A stretch of DNA of 59,466 nucleotides from Patescibacteria group bacterium (GTDB taxonomy: Bacteria; Patescibacteriota; Minisyncoccia; Moranbacterales; GWC2-37-73), in contig JAKLIP010000004.1 of assembly GCA_022709545.1 (NCBI GenBank), positions 1 to 59,466 on the forward strand, in the 5' to 3' direction. Shown piece after piece: positions 1-8,952 of this stretch. The notes below the pieces were generated by a model, which saw nothing but the letters and a program-made list of their open reading frames with translations, was not told where the DNA came from and did no database searches. Positions within the stretch are counted from its first letter, which is position 1. Every line of letters begins with the position of its first letter. The position numbers and the translations under genes are program-made.

Positions 1-30
1 ATGCTCCAGTTTATAGAGTTTGGTCAACAT
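1..30 (-). CDS. 5' end of a gene leaving the window (partial)
   Basis: Read on the minus strand, the first ten codons are MLTKLYKLEH, starting from an ATG at 30-28. A near-perfect Shine-Dalgarno, AGAAGGAGGTGATTTT, lies directly before it, complementary to the usual 16S 3' tail over more than eight bases. Only ten residues are visible, so no family can be named. The start is well supported by the SD and by the structured leader behind it. Confidence 0.6.
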   Translation of the reverse strand, partial: MLTKLYKLEH

Positions 31-124
31 AAAATCACCTCCTTCTAGGTTGGTGATTTTATTGTAACCCAAGAGCTACGCTTTAAAGGCACACACCACG
101 CTTCGCGTGGTGGTTTACCGGGTT
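31..124 (-). promoter_or_regulatory. Structured 5' leader with SD-sequestering hairpin
   Basis: Upstream of the partial gene, the minus-strand leader can fold into a 9-bp perfect hairpin (31-39 with 52-60, AAAATCACC/GGTGATTTT) that includes part of the SD. A second hairpin (ACCACGC at 95-101 with GCGTGGT at 105-111) is enclosed by AACCC (66-70) pairing with GGGTT (120-124). This layout is typical of translational control or a riboswitch-like leader. I do not recognise the RNA class, so the regulatory role is inference. Confidence 0.4.
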
Positions 125-130
125 AATTAA

Positions 131-168
131 AAGCAGCCCCTTTTGTTTCAAAAAAGGCTGCTTTTTTT
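131..168. terminator. Bidirectional intrinsic terminator
   Basis: The arms AAAAGCAGCC and GGCTGCTTTTTTT form a 10-bp stem with an A/T-paired inner part. There is a T-run on the plus side and a shorter TTTT on the minus side. It separates the lipoprotein gene from the partial gene, both on the minus strand. Confidence 0.7.
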
Positions 169-191
169 AAAAAAAATTAAATTTTTACTTG

Positions 192-1511
192 TTACGGTTT
201 ATTAAACGTAACAAGTTGCCATTCTGCTGATTCAAAATACCATTTTCCTACCCCTGCTTCCAAAGGATTGCGAGGGACTGAGCCTGGACTTGGAGGCGCA
301 TTAATAGTTGTATAATAATCCCCTCCGGCCTGAACTACAGCCGGACCTGTTATCCTGACCCGTGCTTCTCCCCAACATTGTTGGGCTCCGGATGGCACAC
401 TGCCTCTTGTGCTCCACCAATGCCAAACGCGAGATGCATTATCACTAGGATAAAAAATCATATATCCGCTCGAACTAATAGTAGCGTTCATGGATAAGTG
501 TTCGTCAGTCAAAAAGAACGGCCGTCTAATGTACAAGGCACCGCCATAACTGCTACTAAAATTATCCTCAGACACTAATTGATCCACTTCGCCAACTCGA
601 CAATACAACTTTATGTAATCAACTTCAACTATACTATTGCCGCTTTTCCGATCATCGTGCAATGCTTGCATCCACATTAGCATAGCCTTGTATTCACTCG
701 GCGGCACAGGATATTTGTTATAAGGTTCAGGCCAGGTAACTTCCGGCGGAATTCTTTCATCAATATTTGGGCTTGTTCCCGGACCAGGCGTAATAGCACC
801 GTCCGACGCAACCGTAATTGAAAATTGTACATAATCATTGGTATTGCCAAATACAATGTAAGATTTGTCTATTTGTATTCCGTTTATTTTCAATGATTTT
901 GCCCGAATACCAGCTTTCGACTCTATCCAAGAAGTTGTGTACCATTGCAAACTAGAACCGGTATCAAAATTAGACTGCAGTCTAAAAACATAACTTTTTC
1001 CAGCTCTAATTGCTCGCGTGAACGTCCATGAATCAGCCGTTTCCTGTGTCATCGCGCTTTCCACCCAAGAATCGTCGAAATTGTGCCAAACAGTAATTTT
1101 TGAAGCTGAATATGGAGTATAGTTTGTTTCTAAGGTAAAATTAAGATCAACATTAGACAAGGCATTTTCAGCGGTAAAATTTTTAGCCGCGATATTAGCC
1201 CCGCTAACAGAAACCGAAATTGAGCTCGGAGAAAAAGTATAGCCGGTTTTGCTTGGGGTAAGCGTATAACTGCCGTTTGGCAATCCAGAAAAACTGTATG
1301 CTCCACTAGAATCAGTAGCTGCACTGCCCGAACCGCTTCCCGAAAGCATAATAGTGACGCCCGCCAAAGCCACGCCATTTAAATTTACATTGCCTGAAAT
1401 TTTGTAATAAACATTCCCAATCATTAACGAATTTTCTCCGCCTCCACCGCCGCATCCGATAACCATCAATAAAAGTAGGGTCATTACACATAACAACATC
1501 TTCCTTTTCAT
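192..1511 (-). CDS. Predicted lipoprotein with carboxypeptidase-regulatory-like (Ig-fold) domain
   Basis: The 439-residue protein starts with a basic, then hydrophobic signal ending in a lipobox-like VIGC (about residue 20) followed by a Gly run, so export and lipid anchoring are likely. Residues 36-115 read as a CarboxypepD_reg/CNA-B-type beta-sandwich (SGNVNLNGVALAGVTI, then TDSSGAYSFSGLPNGSYTL). The remainder is rich in Trp, Tyr and Gly and looks like one or two carbohydrate-binding-type beta domains, but I cannot assign a family. The start is supported by the SD AGGAGGAG, 7 bases before the ATG. It lies at the edge of the glycosylation locus and could be a substrate or a surface sugar binder. 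Classical lipoproteins are not common in Patescibacteria, which makes the anchor worth testing. Confidence 0.75.
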   Translation of the reverse strand: MKRKMLLCVMTLLLLMVIGCGGGGGENSLMIGNVYYKISGNVNLNGVALAGVTIMLSGSGSGSAATDSSGAYSFSGLPNGSYTLTPSKTGYTFSPSSISVSVSGANIAAKNFTAENALSNVDLNFTLETNYTPYSASKITVWHNFDDSWVESAMTQETADSWTFTRAIRAGKSYVFRLQSNFDTGSSLQWYTTSWIESKAGIRAKSLKINGIQIDKSYIVFGNTNDYVQFSITVASDGAITPGPGTSPNIDERIPPEVTWPEPYNKYPVPPSEYKAMLMWMQALHDDRKSGNSIVEVDYIKLYCRVGEVDQLVSEDNFSSSYGGALYIRRPFFLTDEHLSMNATISSSGYMIFYPSDNASRVWHWWSTRGSVPSGAQQCWGEARVRITGPAVVQAGGDYYTTINAPPSPGSVPRNPLEAGVGKWYFESAEWQLVTFNKP

Positions 1512-1780
1512 AACTATACTCCTCCTCTTTTTCTTTAAAATTTGGCTGTTTATTTACTGTTTAACTACACATTATTGTCCTAATTGTTAAATAACTTTTT
1601 CGTGCTAATATCTCACATTATTTTATAAATGTCAAATTAAACTGCTTGTTTTATAAGCTAATATTGTGTATCCTTAAGCTATAAGCAAATTATTTTTGAT
1701 GCTTATTGTAAGCCAAAAATTATGAACCCCGGTAGAAGCTAAACGGATTTCCACGGGAACCACATCAATTTAATTACTAG

Positions 1781-1786
1781 TATAAT
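1781..1786 (+). promoter_or_regulatory. -10 box directly before the tmk-like start (possible leaderless mRNA)
   Basis: A perfect TATAAT ends three bases before the ATG at 1790, so the expected transcription start falls at or just inside the start codon. No clear -35 is seen. The 1512-1789 gap otherwise shows no gene and no other convincing signal. Confidence 0.4.
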
Positions 1787-1789
1787 ATT

Positions 1790-2404
1790 ATGAAAATTTC
1801 TAAGGGGGTGAAAATTATCACCATTTCAGGACTTGATGGATCGGGAAAGTCAACCCAAATAGAACTTCTGAAAACTTACCTTGAGCAACAAGGCCGGAAA
1901 GTTTTCTATTTCCACGCTGTTCATTTTTCCATCGCCAATCAAAGCAAAAAACAATCAACAAGCGTTGGCAAGAGTGTGACCAAAGCCAACTGGCTCCAAA
2001 TCCAGCTGCGCAAACTTGCTCTATTCATTGATTTTTGGCGTTTTAAAAAATTATTCAAAAAATTGAAAGAAGGTGGCTTTGATTTTATTCTAAGTGACAG
2101 ATTTTTTTACGATTCCATTATTAATATCCATTACCTTGAAAATAAGACCATTGAAAAATTGAAAAAATGTAAATTGATTGAAAATTGGAAATTGAAAATT
2201 GAAAATTATTCTTTCTATCTGCAATCTGATCCCGAAATAATTATGCAACGCGATAGAAAACCAGATCAGGGCCTGGAATATTTGCAAAAGAAAAAAGAAC
2301 TTTATGACACTGCGGCATCAGTTTGGAATTTAAAAATCATTGATGGCAATAGAAATAAAGAAGAAATTTTTGAAGAAATTAAAAAAGCGCTCCCGGTTTT
2401 ATAA
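1790..2404 (+). CDS. Thymidylate kinase-like P-loop kinase
   Basis: At 204 residues this matches the length of dTMP kinases. It has a Walker A near the N-terminus (GLDGSGKST, residues 14-22) and the DRFFYDS motif near residue 104, equivalent to the DR(Y/F)xxS signature of Tmk. Phosphorylation of dTMP is the standard family role, but it heads a sugar-export locus and the family has many divergent paralogues, so another small phosphate acceptor is possible. The ATG has no SD but a -10 box sits on top of it; a GTG six codons in is an alternative start. Around 2178-2210 the coding sequence contains a GAAAATTG-type tandem repeat (residues IENWKLKIENYS), a kind of repeat also seen at 57740-57770. 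Confidence 0.65.
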   Translation: MKISKGVKIITISGLDGSGKSTQIELLKTYLEQQGRKVFYFHAVHFSIANQSKKQSTSVGKSVTKANWLQIQLRKLALFIDFWRFKKLFKKLKEGGFDFILSDRFFYDSIINIHYLENKTIEKLKKCKLIENWKLKIENYSFYLQSDPEIIMQRDRKPDQGLEYLQKKKELYDTAASVWNLKIIDGNRNKEEIFEEIKKALPVL

Positions 2405-2420
2405 ACCCAAAAGCGCTTTT
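2383..2420. terminator. Bidirectional terminator between convergent genes
   Basis: AAAAGCGCT (2383-2391) pairs with AGCGCTTTT (2412-2420), with a further GGTTT/AAACC inner stem. It overlaps the last codons of the kinase-like gene and faces the end of the 108-residue gene. Confidence 0.7.
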
Positions 2421-2438
2421 GCAAATCTTGCTAAAAAA

Positions 2439-2765
2439 TCAATAACTGGCAAGAAGCCCTCTTACTCCTGCGCACAGTTTTTCATCCAGCAATTTAGCTT
2501 CATCGTGTCCTCCATTAAGGAAACCTCTTAAAGTGACTGTCAGGATATCCTTTCTGAGTTTAAGAGCGGAACGCATTGTAAAAATGGGTTCTCCCATAAA
2601 CTTTTCAGGGCAACTTGCTTTTAATCTTTCAGCATTGTCAGGGCATCTTTCTCTGAGTTCTTGGCTATTAAAATATGCCAAAAGCTCGCGGGTTTCTTCT
2701 TCTGCTTTTTTAGCAATTTTCACTAGAAGAAACCTCTCTTCAGAACTTAGATTTTTAAACAACAT
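2439..2765 (-). CDS. Hypothetical protein, 108 residues
   Basis: This is a small, mostly helical, charged protein without signal peptide or membrane segment; I recognise no family. It contains four Cys (RCPDN, SCPEK, LCAGV region) not arranged as a clear metal site. The start is supported by a good SD (AAAGGAG, about 8 bases before the ATG). It faces the kinase-like gene tail to tail and has its own terminator. The strong SD contrasts with the SD-less glycosyltransferase genes around it. Confidence 0.6.
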   Translation of the reverse strand: MLFKNLSSEERFLLVKIAKKAEEETRELLAYFNSQELRERCPDNAERLKASCPEKFMGEPIFTMRSALKLRKDILTVTLRGFLNGGHDEAKLLDEKLCAGVRGLLASY

Positions 2766-2846
2766 ACAGATTCTCCTTTCGTTGATTTATTGGTAATTTT
2801 CAATTAAACTAAAGCTAGTTTCAAATCATAACTAAAAATAAATTTA

Positions 2847-4376
2847 ATGTCAACTAACCTCGCAAAATCAACTTTCTGGCTCGTCGTTTCGGAAATAATT
2901 TTCAATCTTTCCGGCTACATCATCCACTCTTTCGTGGGACGCATTTTGGGTCCGGCCGATTATGGCCGCTATGGATTGGTAGTGACTCTCACTACCATGG
3001 TCATTGTTCTGATAGGCAATGGAATTCCAACGGCCATGGCCAAATATATCAGCGAGATTTTTGAAACCAATCCCCGCTTGGTGCTTGTTATCAAAAAGAA
3101 AGCTATCATCTTGCAATCGATTTTGATTGGCGCAGTTACAATAATATTTTTTCTTTGCGCCCCGTTTATAAGTTTTATTCTCGGCGATCCCAGCCTCACT
3201 CCCCTTTTCAGAATTTCAACTTTGATAATTCCGGCTTTTGCCTTAGCATCATTCTATTTTTCCTTCTATACCGGATTGCACAAATTCAACGTACAATCGG
3301 TTTTAAAAACGCTCCGCTCTGTCTTCAAGGTTTTGGCCATTGTCGGCTTGGCGTATGCCTTTCGCGTGCCTGGCTCGATTGTGGGATATGCCCTGGCCGC
3401 ATTTTCGGTCTTTTTAATCGCTTTTTCCCTAGACTGGTTCAAATACACCCCTGAGCTTAAAAAAGCCGCTAAAAGCCAAAATTTGAGCTTACAGGCCACT
3501 TTTGAGACCAAAAAACTGATAAATTACGCCTGGCAAATTATCCTGTTCTTTTTAGCCTATGAGCTCCTGATTAGCATCGATCTCTATCTGGTCAAAGGCA
3601 TCCTGCATGATGATTATTTGACCGGCATATACAATGCCTCTTTGACTGTCGGACGCATTCCCTATTACATTTTTTACGCCCTGACGATTATGCTCTTGCC
3701 AGTCGTTTCCAAAACCACGGCCGAAAATAATTCGGAAGAAACCAATAAAATTATCGGCCAGTCGATGCGCTTGATGACCATTTTGCTGGTGCCGTCCGTA
3801 ATTTTGATGTCGCAGTTTTCACGGCCAATTATAAAAATATTTTTTAGCGTCAAATATATCGACGCGGCTTATCCAATGTCCATTCTGGCCTACGGTGTCG
3901 GATTTTTGACTATTTTTTATGTGATGAGTTTTGTCCTCAATGGCGCCGGCAAAACAAAAATTCCGATGTGGATTTCCATTTTCGGAGTTGCAATTAACAC
4001 AATATTAAACTACATCTTGATCAGGCGTTATGGAATTGTCGGCTCAGCCGTTGCGACTACCATCACCTCTTTCGTAGCTATGCTGGCTATTTTGTATTAC
4101 GTGAAACGGGATTTTGGAACCATTTTCAAATTGAAAAGTTTGGCAAAAATAATCTTCGCCGGCGTCGTTATGTTCGGTGCATCCAGCTTCTTTTCCAAAG
4201 GAGAAATAATTTTTATGGCTTGGTCCATAATCCTATTTGCCGGATACTTGATAATTCTATACGCTTTAGGCGAGATTACTAAAAATGACATTGATTATAT
4301 CAAACAAATTGCCACGAAAAAGAAAAGGAAAGTTGAAATCCAAGAAGAACTTTCCGGAAATGAGCCGCAATCATAA
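2847..4376 (+). CDS. Wzx/MATE-type oligosaccharide flippase
   Basis: This 509-residue polytopic membrane protein has about twelve to fourteen hydrophobic segments and the N-terminal pattern of the polysaccharide transport family (GRILGPADYGRYGLVVTLTTM, with an Asn/Gly-rich first helix). Such proteins flip polyprenyl-diphosphate-linked glycans across the membrane. Here it would feed lipid-linked sugars to the GT-C enzymes encoded nearby. The C-terminus is a Lys-rich cytoplasmic tail. The ATG has no evident SD. A terminator follows immediately. Confidence 0.85.
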   Translation: MSTNLAKSTFWLVVSEIIFNLSGYIIHSFVGRILGPADYGRYGLVVTLTTMVIVLIGNGIPTAMAKYISEIFETNPRLVLVIKKKAIILQSILIGAVTIIFFLCAPFISFILGDPSLTPLFRISTLIIPAFALASFYFSFYTGLHKFNVQSVLKTLRSVFKVLAIVGLAYAFRVPGSIVGYALAAFSVFLIAFSLDWFKYTPELKKAAKSQNLSLQATFETKKLINYAWQIILFFLAYELLISIDLYLVKGILHDDYLTGIYNASLTVGRIPYYIFYALTIMLLPVVSKTTAENNSEETNKIIGQSMRLMTILLVPSVILMSQFSRPIIKIFFSVKYIDAAYPMSILAYGVGFLTIFYVMSFVLNGAGKTKIPMWISIFGVAINTILNYILIRRYGIVGSAVATTITSFVAMLAILYYVKRDFGTIFKLKSLAKIIFAGVVMFGASSFFSKGEIIFMAWSIILFAGYLIILYALGEITKNDIDYIKQIATKKKRKVEIQEELSGNEPQS

Positions 4377-4399
4377 ATATAAAATCAAAAATATAAAAG

Positions 4400-4432
4400 A
4401 CCGTCCCATAATGATAATGGGAGCGGTTTTTT
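4400..4432 (+). terminator. Terminator after the flippase gene
   Basis: ACCG-TCCCAT pairs with ATGGGA-G-CGGT (one bulged base), followed by TTTTTT. Confidence 0.65.
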
Positions 4433-4460
4433 AAATTTCAAAAAATGCCTGAAAAAATTG

Positions 4461-6146
4461 TTATTTGGAACTAAACACATCTCTCCAATAAGCGCGTTGA
4501 TGCGTGGTTGAATCGGCATCTTCCTCTGCATTTTGAGAACTATTCATATTTTGAATGTTTTTTTCATCAGCATCTGAAGATATTCCTGTTTTAATCATCA
4601 TTACTGCTATATCACCAAAAGAAGCCTGCTTTTCAATTTCCAGATTCATTTCGTCTTTTTGCCCGTTTTTTTCCACCAAAAAATAACAGCCATTTTCAAA
4701 TTCACTTGGAATTTTTTTTAAAGAACTGATCGGACGCTTATCTCCGCTGGATTCATGCGCATAATCAAACACTGGTCTGAATTCAGCAACTTTTTTAGGC
4801 AGGTAATAAAATATTTTCTGTTTCACACAGGCATCTCGCATGAATATGCTGGCGCGTGAAATTATTCCCCATGTCCACCAAGCTGCATCTTTTTTGGTTT
4901 TCAAAATAATAGTGTCTTCAGGATTTAATGCTTTTTGCTGTGAAACAGAGAGCTCAAAAAGCCAAAACGCTGTTGCGATTATATTGGAAAGAAGAAAAGC
5001 ACAGAAAAATACTGCAAATACAGCTTTCAAAAAAACTGACTTCCTTTCCCAAAAAAATTTTCCGATAAGACCGACCCAGACAGAAACAACAAAAATAAGG
5101 GGGAGGAAGAATCTTGGTTTGTCTATATCATATGCCAGTGGGATGAAGAGCATAAAAAATATTGCTACCCAGAGAAGAATCATTAGCAAAAACCTCTTTC
5201 TTTCTTCATTTCTTTCTTTTTTGTATGCAAACCAATTGGCAGCCAAGCCAGCCAGCATAAAAAATGAACCCAAATAGTGGAGAATTTTCATAGATCCAAA
5301 ATAGCCAGTTAGGATCCTAAAAAAATATTTTCCAAAATAATAAATATCTTTGGAAATATTGGCCAAAAACGAATGATCGGATTTTTTGGTGCCTATGGAT
5401 TTGAAAAAAAGTTTTAAATTATCACCATGATTGATTAAGTCGCTCAGGATAACTGGGATATAAAAAAACAAGATCACTCCAAAAAAAATAAAGATATCCC
5501 AAATTCGTATCTTTTCGACAATTTTTTTTCTCTGAAAAAATAAAAAAATAACTGAAAATATCGGCAATGCTATAAAGCTGGTAAAATGCAACTGTCCTGC
5601 AACCGCTAGAGAAAACCCGACTAGCGCCACCCATAACCATCTGCGATTTTTTTCTTCTGAAAATACCTGCATCAGCGAATATAGGAACAGCAAAGTAAAA
5701 AACGGCAGCGAATTGGGATTCCATGTGAAACGAGCGTGCTCTATAACCAAAAAAATGCAAGCATAAAATGTCGTCAGAGCTAATGACCAGTTTTGCGAAA
5801 AATATTTTTTAAGCAAGAGATAGGCCAAAAAAATAGAGGCGATTCCAAAGATAAGATTTGGAAGAGCGGCAGAGGTTGGAGTATTTGCGCCCATCATCTT
5901 TGCTGAAACATACTGAAAATAATAAAAAGCCGGTCCCAGGCGGAGCATAGTGCCTCCTGCCCTGGGCCCTAATAAGGAAAGGCTGCCTGCGCCTTCTTCC
6001 ATTGCCCGATCTGTCACCATAATATCGCGTACTTGGTCGCCCTTCAAAAGAAGCAAATCACTAAATTCAAAACAGCGGGCCAAAACAGAAGTTGCAATGA
6101 TAAAAATCAGGAATATTTTTAACCAATTATGTTTTTTTGAATTCAT
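4461..6146 (-). CDS. GT-C membrane glycosyltransferase (ArnT/PMT-like), paralogue 1
   Basis: The 561-residue protein has one N-terminal helix, a periplasmic-type loop carrying KGDQVRD (about residue 36), a LGPRAGGT segment, and about ten further membrane helices before a soluble C-terminal part. In GT-C enzymes an acidic pair in the first loop is catalytic, and DQxRD is the likely equivalent. The expected reaction is transfer of a sugar from a polyprenyl phosphate to a protein or glycan outside the membrane. The same layout recurs in the genes at 6161-7969 and 13137-14780. It is the last gene of a three-gene minus-strand set, 14 bases after the second paralogue. Its Ser/Asp-rich C-terminal tail is not shared. 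Confidence 0.8.
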   Translation of the reverse strand: MNSKKHNWLKIFLIFIIATSVLARCFEFSDLLLLKGDQVRDIMVTDRAMEEGAGSLSLLGPRAGGTMLRLGPAFYYFQYVSAKMMGANTPTSAALPNLIFGIASIFLAYLLLKKYFSQNWSLALTTFYACIFLVIEHARFTWNPNSLPFFTLLFLYSLMQVFSEEKNRRWLWVALVGFSLAVAGQLHFTSFIALPIFSVIFLFFQRKKIVEKIRIWDIFIFFGVILFFYIPVILSDLINHGDNLKLFFKSIGTKKSDHSFLANISKDIYYFGKYFFRILTGYFGSMKILHYLGSFFMLAGLAANWFAYKKERNEERKRFLLMILLWVAIFFMLFIPLAYDIDKPRFFLPLIFVVSVWVGLIGKFFWERKSVFLKAVFAVFFCAFLLSNIIATAFWLFELSVSQQKALNPEDTIILKTKKDAAWWTWGIISRASIFMRDACVKQKIFYYLPKKVAEFRPVFDYAHESSGDKRPISSLKKIPSEFENGCYFLVEKNGQKDEMNLEIEKQASFGDIAVMMIKTGISSDADEKNIQNMNSSQNAEEDADSTTHQRAYWRDVFSSK

Positions 6147-6160
6147 AAAAATTTTTAAAC

Positions 6161-7969
6161 TTATTGATCCTCTTCTGTTTCTTCTTCATCTGCGCTGGCA
6201 TCTTCTTCCAATCTAAAACTATTTGTGCCATCCAAGCTTGGAAAAATATCGCGCCAAAAAACCCTACTTCCAGTTTCATTGTTTTCCCTATTTCCGGAGA
6301 CAAATGATTCATCTATTATTCGATCGGGAAAAGTTATTTCCGAAACAGTTATCTGTCCGACAATTTTTGTCGCCAGGACAGAATATTGGGTTTTAAATTT
6401 TGCAAAAACAGGATCCTTGTCCGTACCTGTTGGCACTACTGCAAAAAATTGTGCCTTGTGGTCCTTGTTAACATTCATCGAATCAAAAACTAGTTTTTGG
6501 TCTTTTTGTCTAAGCAGGAATTTAACCGGCGCTATATGCTCTGGTTTAACATAATAATATAAACTATGATCAGGCTTGTGCCTTTCATACATAAAATCAA
6601 CCGCAGCTTGAAGTTGTCCCAAAGTGACGCCATCTTTATTTTTCAAAATAAGCGTTCTGTTTATTTCGACATCACCTAACTGCGAATTTTTCTGTTCCCA
6701 AAACCATTTATAAGTGCCTCTTAAGTTCCAGCCAATTATCATGACAGCCAGTAATATAGAAAGAAATAGCCCCGCTCTCTTAAAATTTTCTCTAAAAAAT
6801 TCAAAAAGAAAACCGAGTAAAATAAAGGGTAAAGCAAAAACTACAATGAAAAACCTTGGTCTTAGCTGGAATGAAACCGGAATAGACAGGATGGAAAATA
6901 CTCCCAACCATACCAATACCAGCATGACGAAAATTTTACGATCTTCATCGTTTTCTTTCCTTAATTTCCTGAAAGCTAAAAATATTCCGGCAATAAAGAT
7001 AATTACAGTGATAGCTGCAGGCAAGAAATTTTTCTTGCTATTTATATTTCCGGAGTAACATTGCGATGTGGTGAGCAAACAATAATATTTCAAATTTTCT
7101 TCCACCCCCTTCTTTGCTTTAGCAATAAATGGCTTTTTTTCTGGCTTGCTGAAAATCGCTTGCACGAAATTCCTGGAATTTTCTCCTTTTTTATAAATAT
7201 CGCTTATGATTACTGGAACATAGGTTAATCCAAAAACAGTTGCCGCAAAAAAGGTGAAGAATAAAAAATTTTTCATTGATCCACCCGAAAAGATAGTTTT
7301 TAGTTCTTCCTTTCTCCACGGTTTTAGATAAAGCAAAAACATTAGGCCTGATGCTCCAAGCAAGCTGAAGAATCCAAAAAAATGAAGTTGCGATCCTATC
7401 GCCAGTCCCAATGACCAAAGCATGATCCAGTATTTCCTTTTTTTACTTCCTTTATCTCTGAAAAATTTTAGTAATCCATAGAAGCTTAAAATCATGAAAA
7501 ACGGCAGTGTGTTAGGATTCCAGGCAAAGCGGGAGTATTCTATAATCAAAAAAGAAAAAGCATACATAGCAGTTATGAGAAACGAACTGGATCGCCTGAA
7601 ATAAAGCCGCAGAAAAATATAGAGAAGAGGTAAAACTGCAATAGAAAAAAACAAGTCAGGATAAGCATTGGCCACAGGCTCATTGCCACCAGACAAGACT
7701 CCTGCGATGTATTGCATATAATAATAAGCCGGACCCAATCGCAAATAACCGTTGTCGACTTCCGTAGCTCCCGCACGAGGTCCGAGAAGCGGCAGGCTGC
7801 CTGGACCGTTTTCCAAAACATTTGTGATTAAAATTGCATCCCGTGCCTGATCCATCTTAAAATACAGCCACTGATCAAAGTTGTAGAATCGCACGGCAAA
7901 AGATACTGCCATTAAAACAATAATGGCTGCTACCATAATTATTTTTTTTTGTTCCAAGAATTTATTCAT
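6161..7969 (-). CDS. GT-C membrane glycosyltransferase, paralogue 2
   Basis: At 602 residues, it has the same architecture as its neighbour: N-terminal helix, loop with KMDQARD, LLGPRAGATEV, FAWNPNTLPFF between helices, then a soluble C-terminal region ending in an acidic tail (EEDASADEEETEEDQ). The FxWNPNxLPFF segment is shared with paralogue 1, which marks them as a recent family. The start overlaps the stop of the upstream phosphoesterase by four bases (ATGA-type), so the two are probably translationally coupled. The donor is presumably a polyprenyl-phosphate sugar; the acceptor is unknown. Confidence 0.8.
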   Translation of the reverse strand: MNKFLEQKKIIMVAAIIVLMAVSFAVRFYNFDQWLYFKMDQARDAILITNVLENGPGSLPLLGPRAGATEVDNGYLRLGPAYYYMQYIAGVLSGGNEPVANAYPDLFFSIAVLPLLYIFLRLYFRRSSSFLITAMYAFSFLIIEYSRFAWNPNTLPFFMILSFYGLLKFFRDKGSKKRKYWIMLWSLGLAIGSQLHFFGFFSLLGASGLMFLLYLKPWRKEELKTIFSGGSMKNFLFFTFFAATVFGLTYVPVIISDIYKKGENSRNFVQAIFSKPEKKPFIAKAKKGVEENLKYYCLLTTSQCYSGNINSKKNFLPAAITVIIFIAGIFLAFRKLRKENDEDRKIFVMLVLVWLGVFSILSIPVSFQLRPRFFIVVFALPFILLGFLFEFFRENFKRAGLFLSILLAVMIIGWNLRGTYKWFWEQKNSQLGDVEINRTLILKNKDGVTLGQLQAAVDFMYERHKPDHSLYYYVKPEHIAPVKFLLRQKDQKLVFDSMNVNKDHKAQFFAVVPTGTDKDPVFAKFKTQYSVLATKIVGQITVSEITFPDRIIDESFVSGNRENNETGSRVFWRDIFPSLDGTNSFRLEEDASADEEETEEDQ

Positions 7970-8868
7970 TCTAAAGATATTATCTTATAGTTAGGGTTAT
8001 CTTTATCAAGCGTTAATGACTTGATGATATGGTAAGTAATCCCACTAATATTTTTTTCCAGATCAATAGTGTGATAATGCCCTGAAACAACATGCACCAC
8101 ATTCCCACTTTTTTCAATTATATCCTTGAACTCTTTATATTCAACTAAAACTTCGTCGTTATTAAATTCATTAAAAATTGGATAATGCATTGAAATTATA
8201 ATTTTTTTGTCTGTTTTTAATTTATTTTTAAGCCATTCAAGCTGCTCTTGACTAAACCCGCCGTTACTACTTTCAGAATTCATTTCAGAATTATCAAGAA
8301 TGATAATCCGCCAATTTTTTCTGTCCATAATATAATAGTAAGGAATTTTTACGCCGAAACTTTCCATTGATTTGGTCTTTTCCCTGTCATGATTGCCCTT
8401 TGTCCACAAAATTTTTATGGCTCGAGATTTCGCTAGGTCCTTCAAAGTTTTGGAATATTGAATATCTCCTTCATTCGTGTTGTCTCCCGCAGAAATTACT
8501 ACCTCAACTCCTTCATTCTTCATCTTGTCTAAAGCTTCAGAAAAAAGTTTTTTATATTGTTTCGGATAGTTGAGAATTCTTGCTTCTACTACTCTTTCGC
8601 TAGGATTTCCAGCGTGTATATCTGAAACTACACCGAGAACTGCCAGATTTTTATTGCTATCAAAAAAGCAAAAACAAATAAACAAAACTGCCACAACTAA
8701 AAGAATGGCTGCGATGGAAAGACTGCTATATTTGAAATATTTGCGGTTTTTATTAAAATATTCTAGCAAAATTTTCATATTTTTAACATAAAAAGTTTGA
8801 ACGACGTATCCCAAACGCGTATTAATTATACCGTCTATTTTTTGATTTGTAAAAGACAAAATTGACAT
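7966..8868 (-). CDS. Membrane-anchored calcineurin-like metallophosphoesterase
   Basis: The 300-residue protein has a membrane helix at about residues 48-70 followed by all the calcineurin-like metal motifs: VVSDIHAG, SAGDNTNEGD, TKGNHDR, SMHYP and SGHYHT. The catalytic domain is therefore probably outside the cell or at the membrane face. Substrates of this family range from phosphoproteins to lipid and nucleotide phosphates. Because an equivalent gene at 14788 also precedes a GT-C paralogue, a role in recycling or trimming lipid-linked phosphate intermediates is attractive but unproven. The chosen start has a weak SD (AAGGA, 4 bases upstream); an internal ATG 30 codons later, just before the helix, is an alternative. 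Confidence 0.8.
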   Translation of the reverse strand: MSILSFTNQKIDGIINTRLGYVVQTFYVKNMKILLEYFNKNRKYFKYSSLSIAAILLVVAVLFICFCFFDSNKNLAVLGVVSDIHAGNPSERVVEARILNYPKQYKKLFSEALDKMKNEGVEVVISAGDNTNEGDIQYSKTLKDLAKSRAIKILWTKGNHDREKTKSMESFGVKIPYYYIMDRKNWRIIILDNSEMNSESSNGGFSQEQLEWLKNKLKTDKKIIISMHYPIFNEFNNDEVLVEYKEFKDIIEKSGNVVHVVSGHYHTIDLEKNISGITYHIIKSLTLDKDNPNYKIISLE

Positions 8869-8891
8869 TGCGTCCTTATTATCCCTAATCC

Positions 8892-8920
8892 TTGTTTTTA
8901 TGGTAAAATTATGCTATATT
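8892..8920 (+). promoter_or_regulatory. Candidate sigma-70 promoter for the 608-residue GT-C gene
   Basis: TTGTTT (8892-8897) and TATATT (8915-8920) are spaced by 17 bases in the divergent gap, giving a leader of about 26 bases without an SD. Confidence 0.4.
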
Positions 8921-8952
8921 CTATTTTGAATTAAATCATTACTTTTATTCAT

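Noticed and set aside
1726-1765. GC-richer patch before the kinase-like gene as a riboswitch
   Set aside because: It lies upstream of the -10 box, so it would not be in that mRNA, and no convincing paired structure was found.
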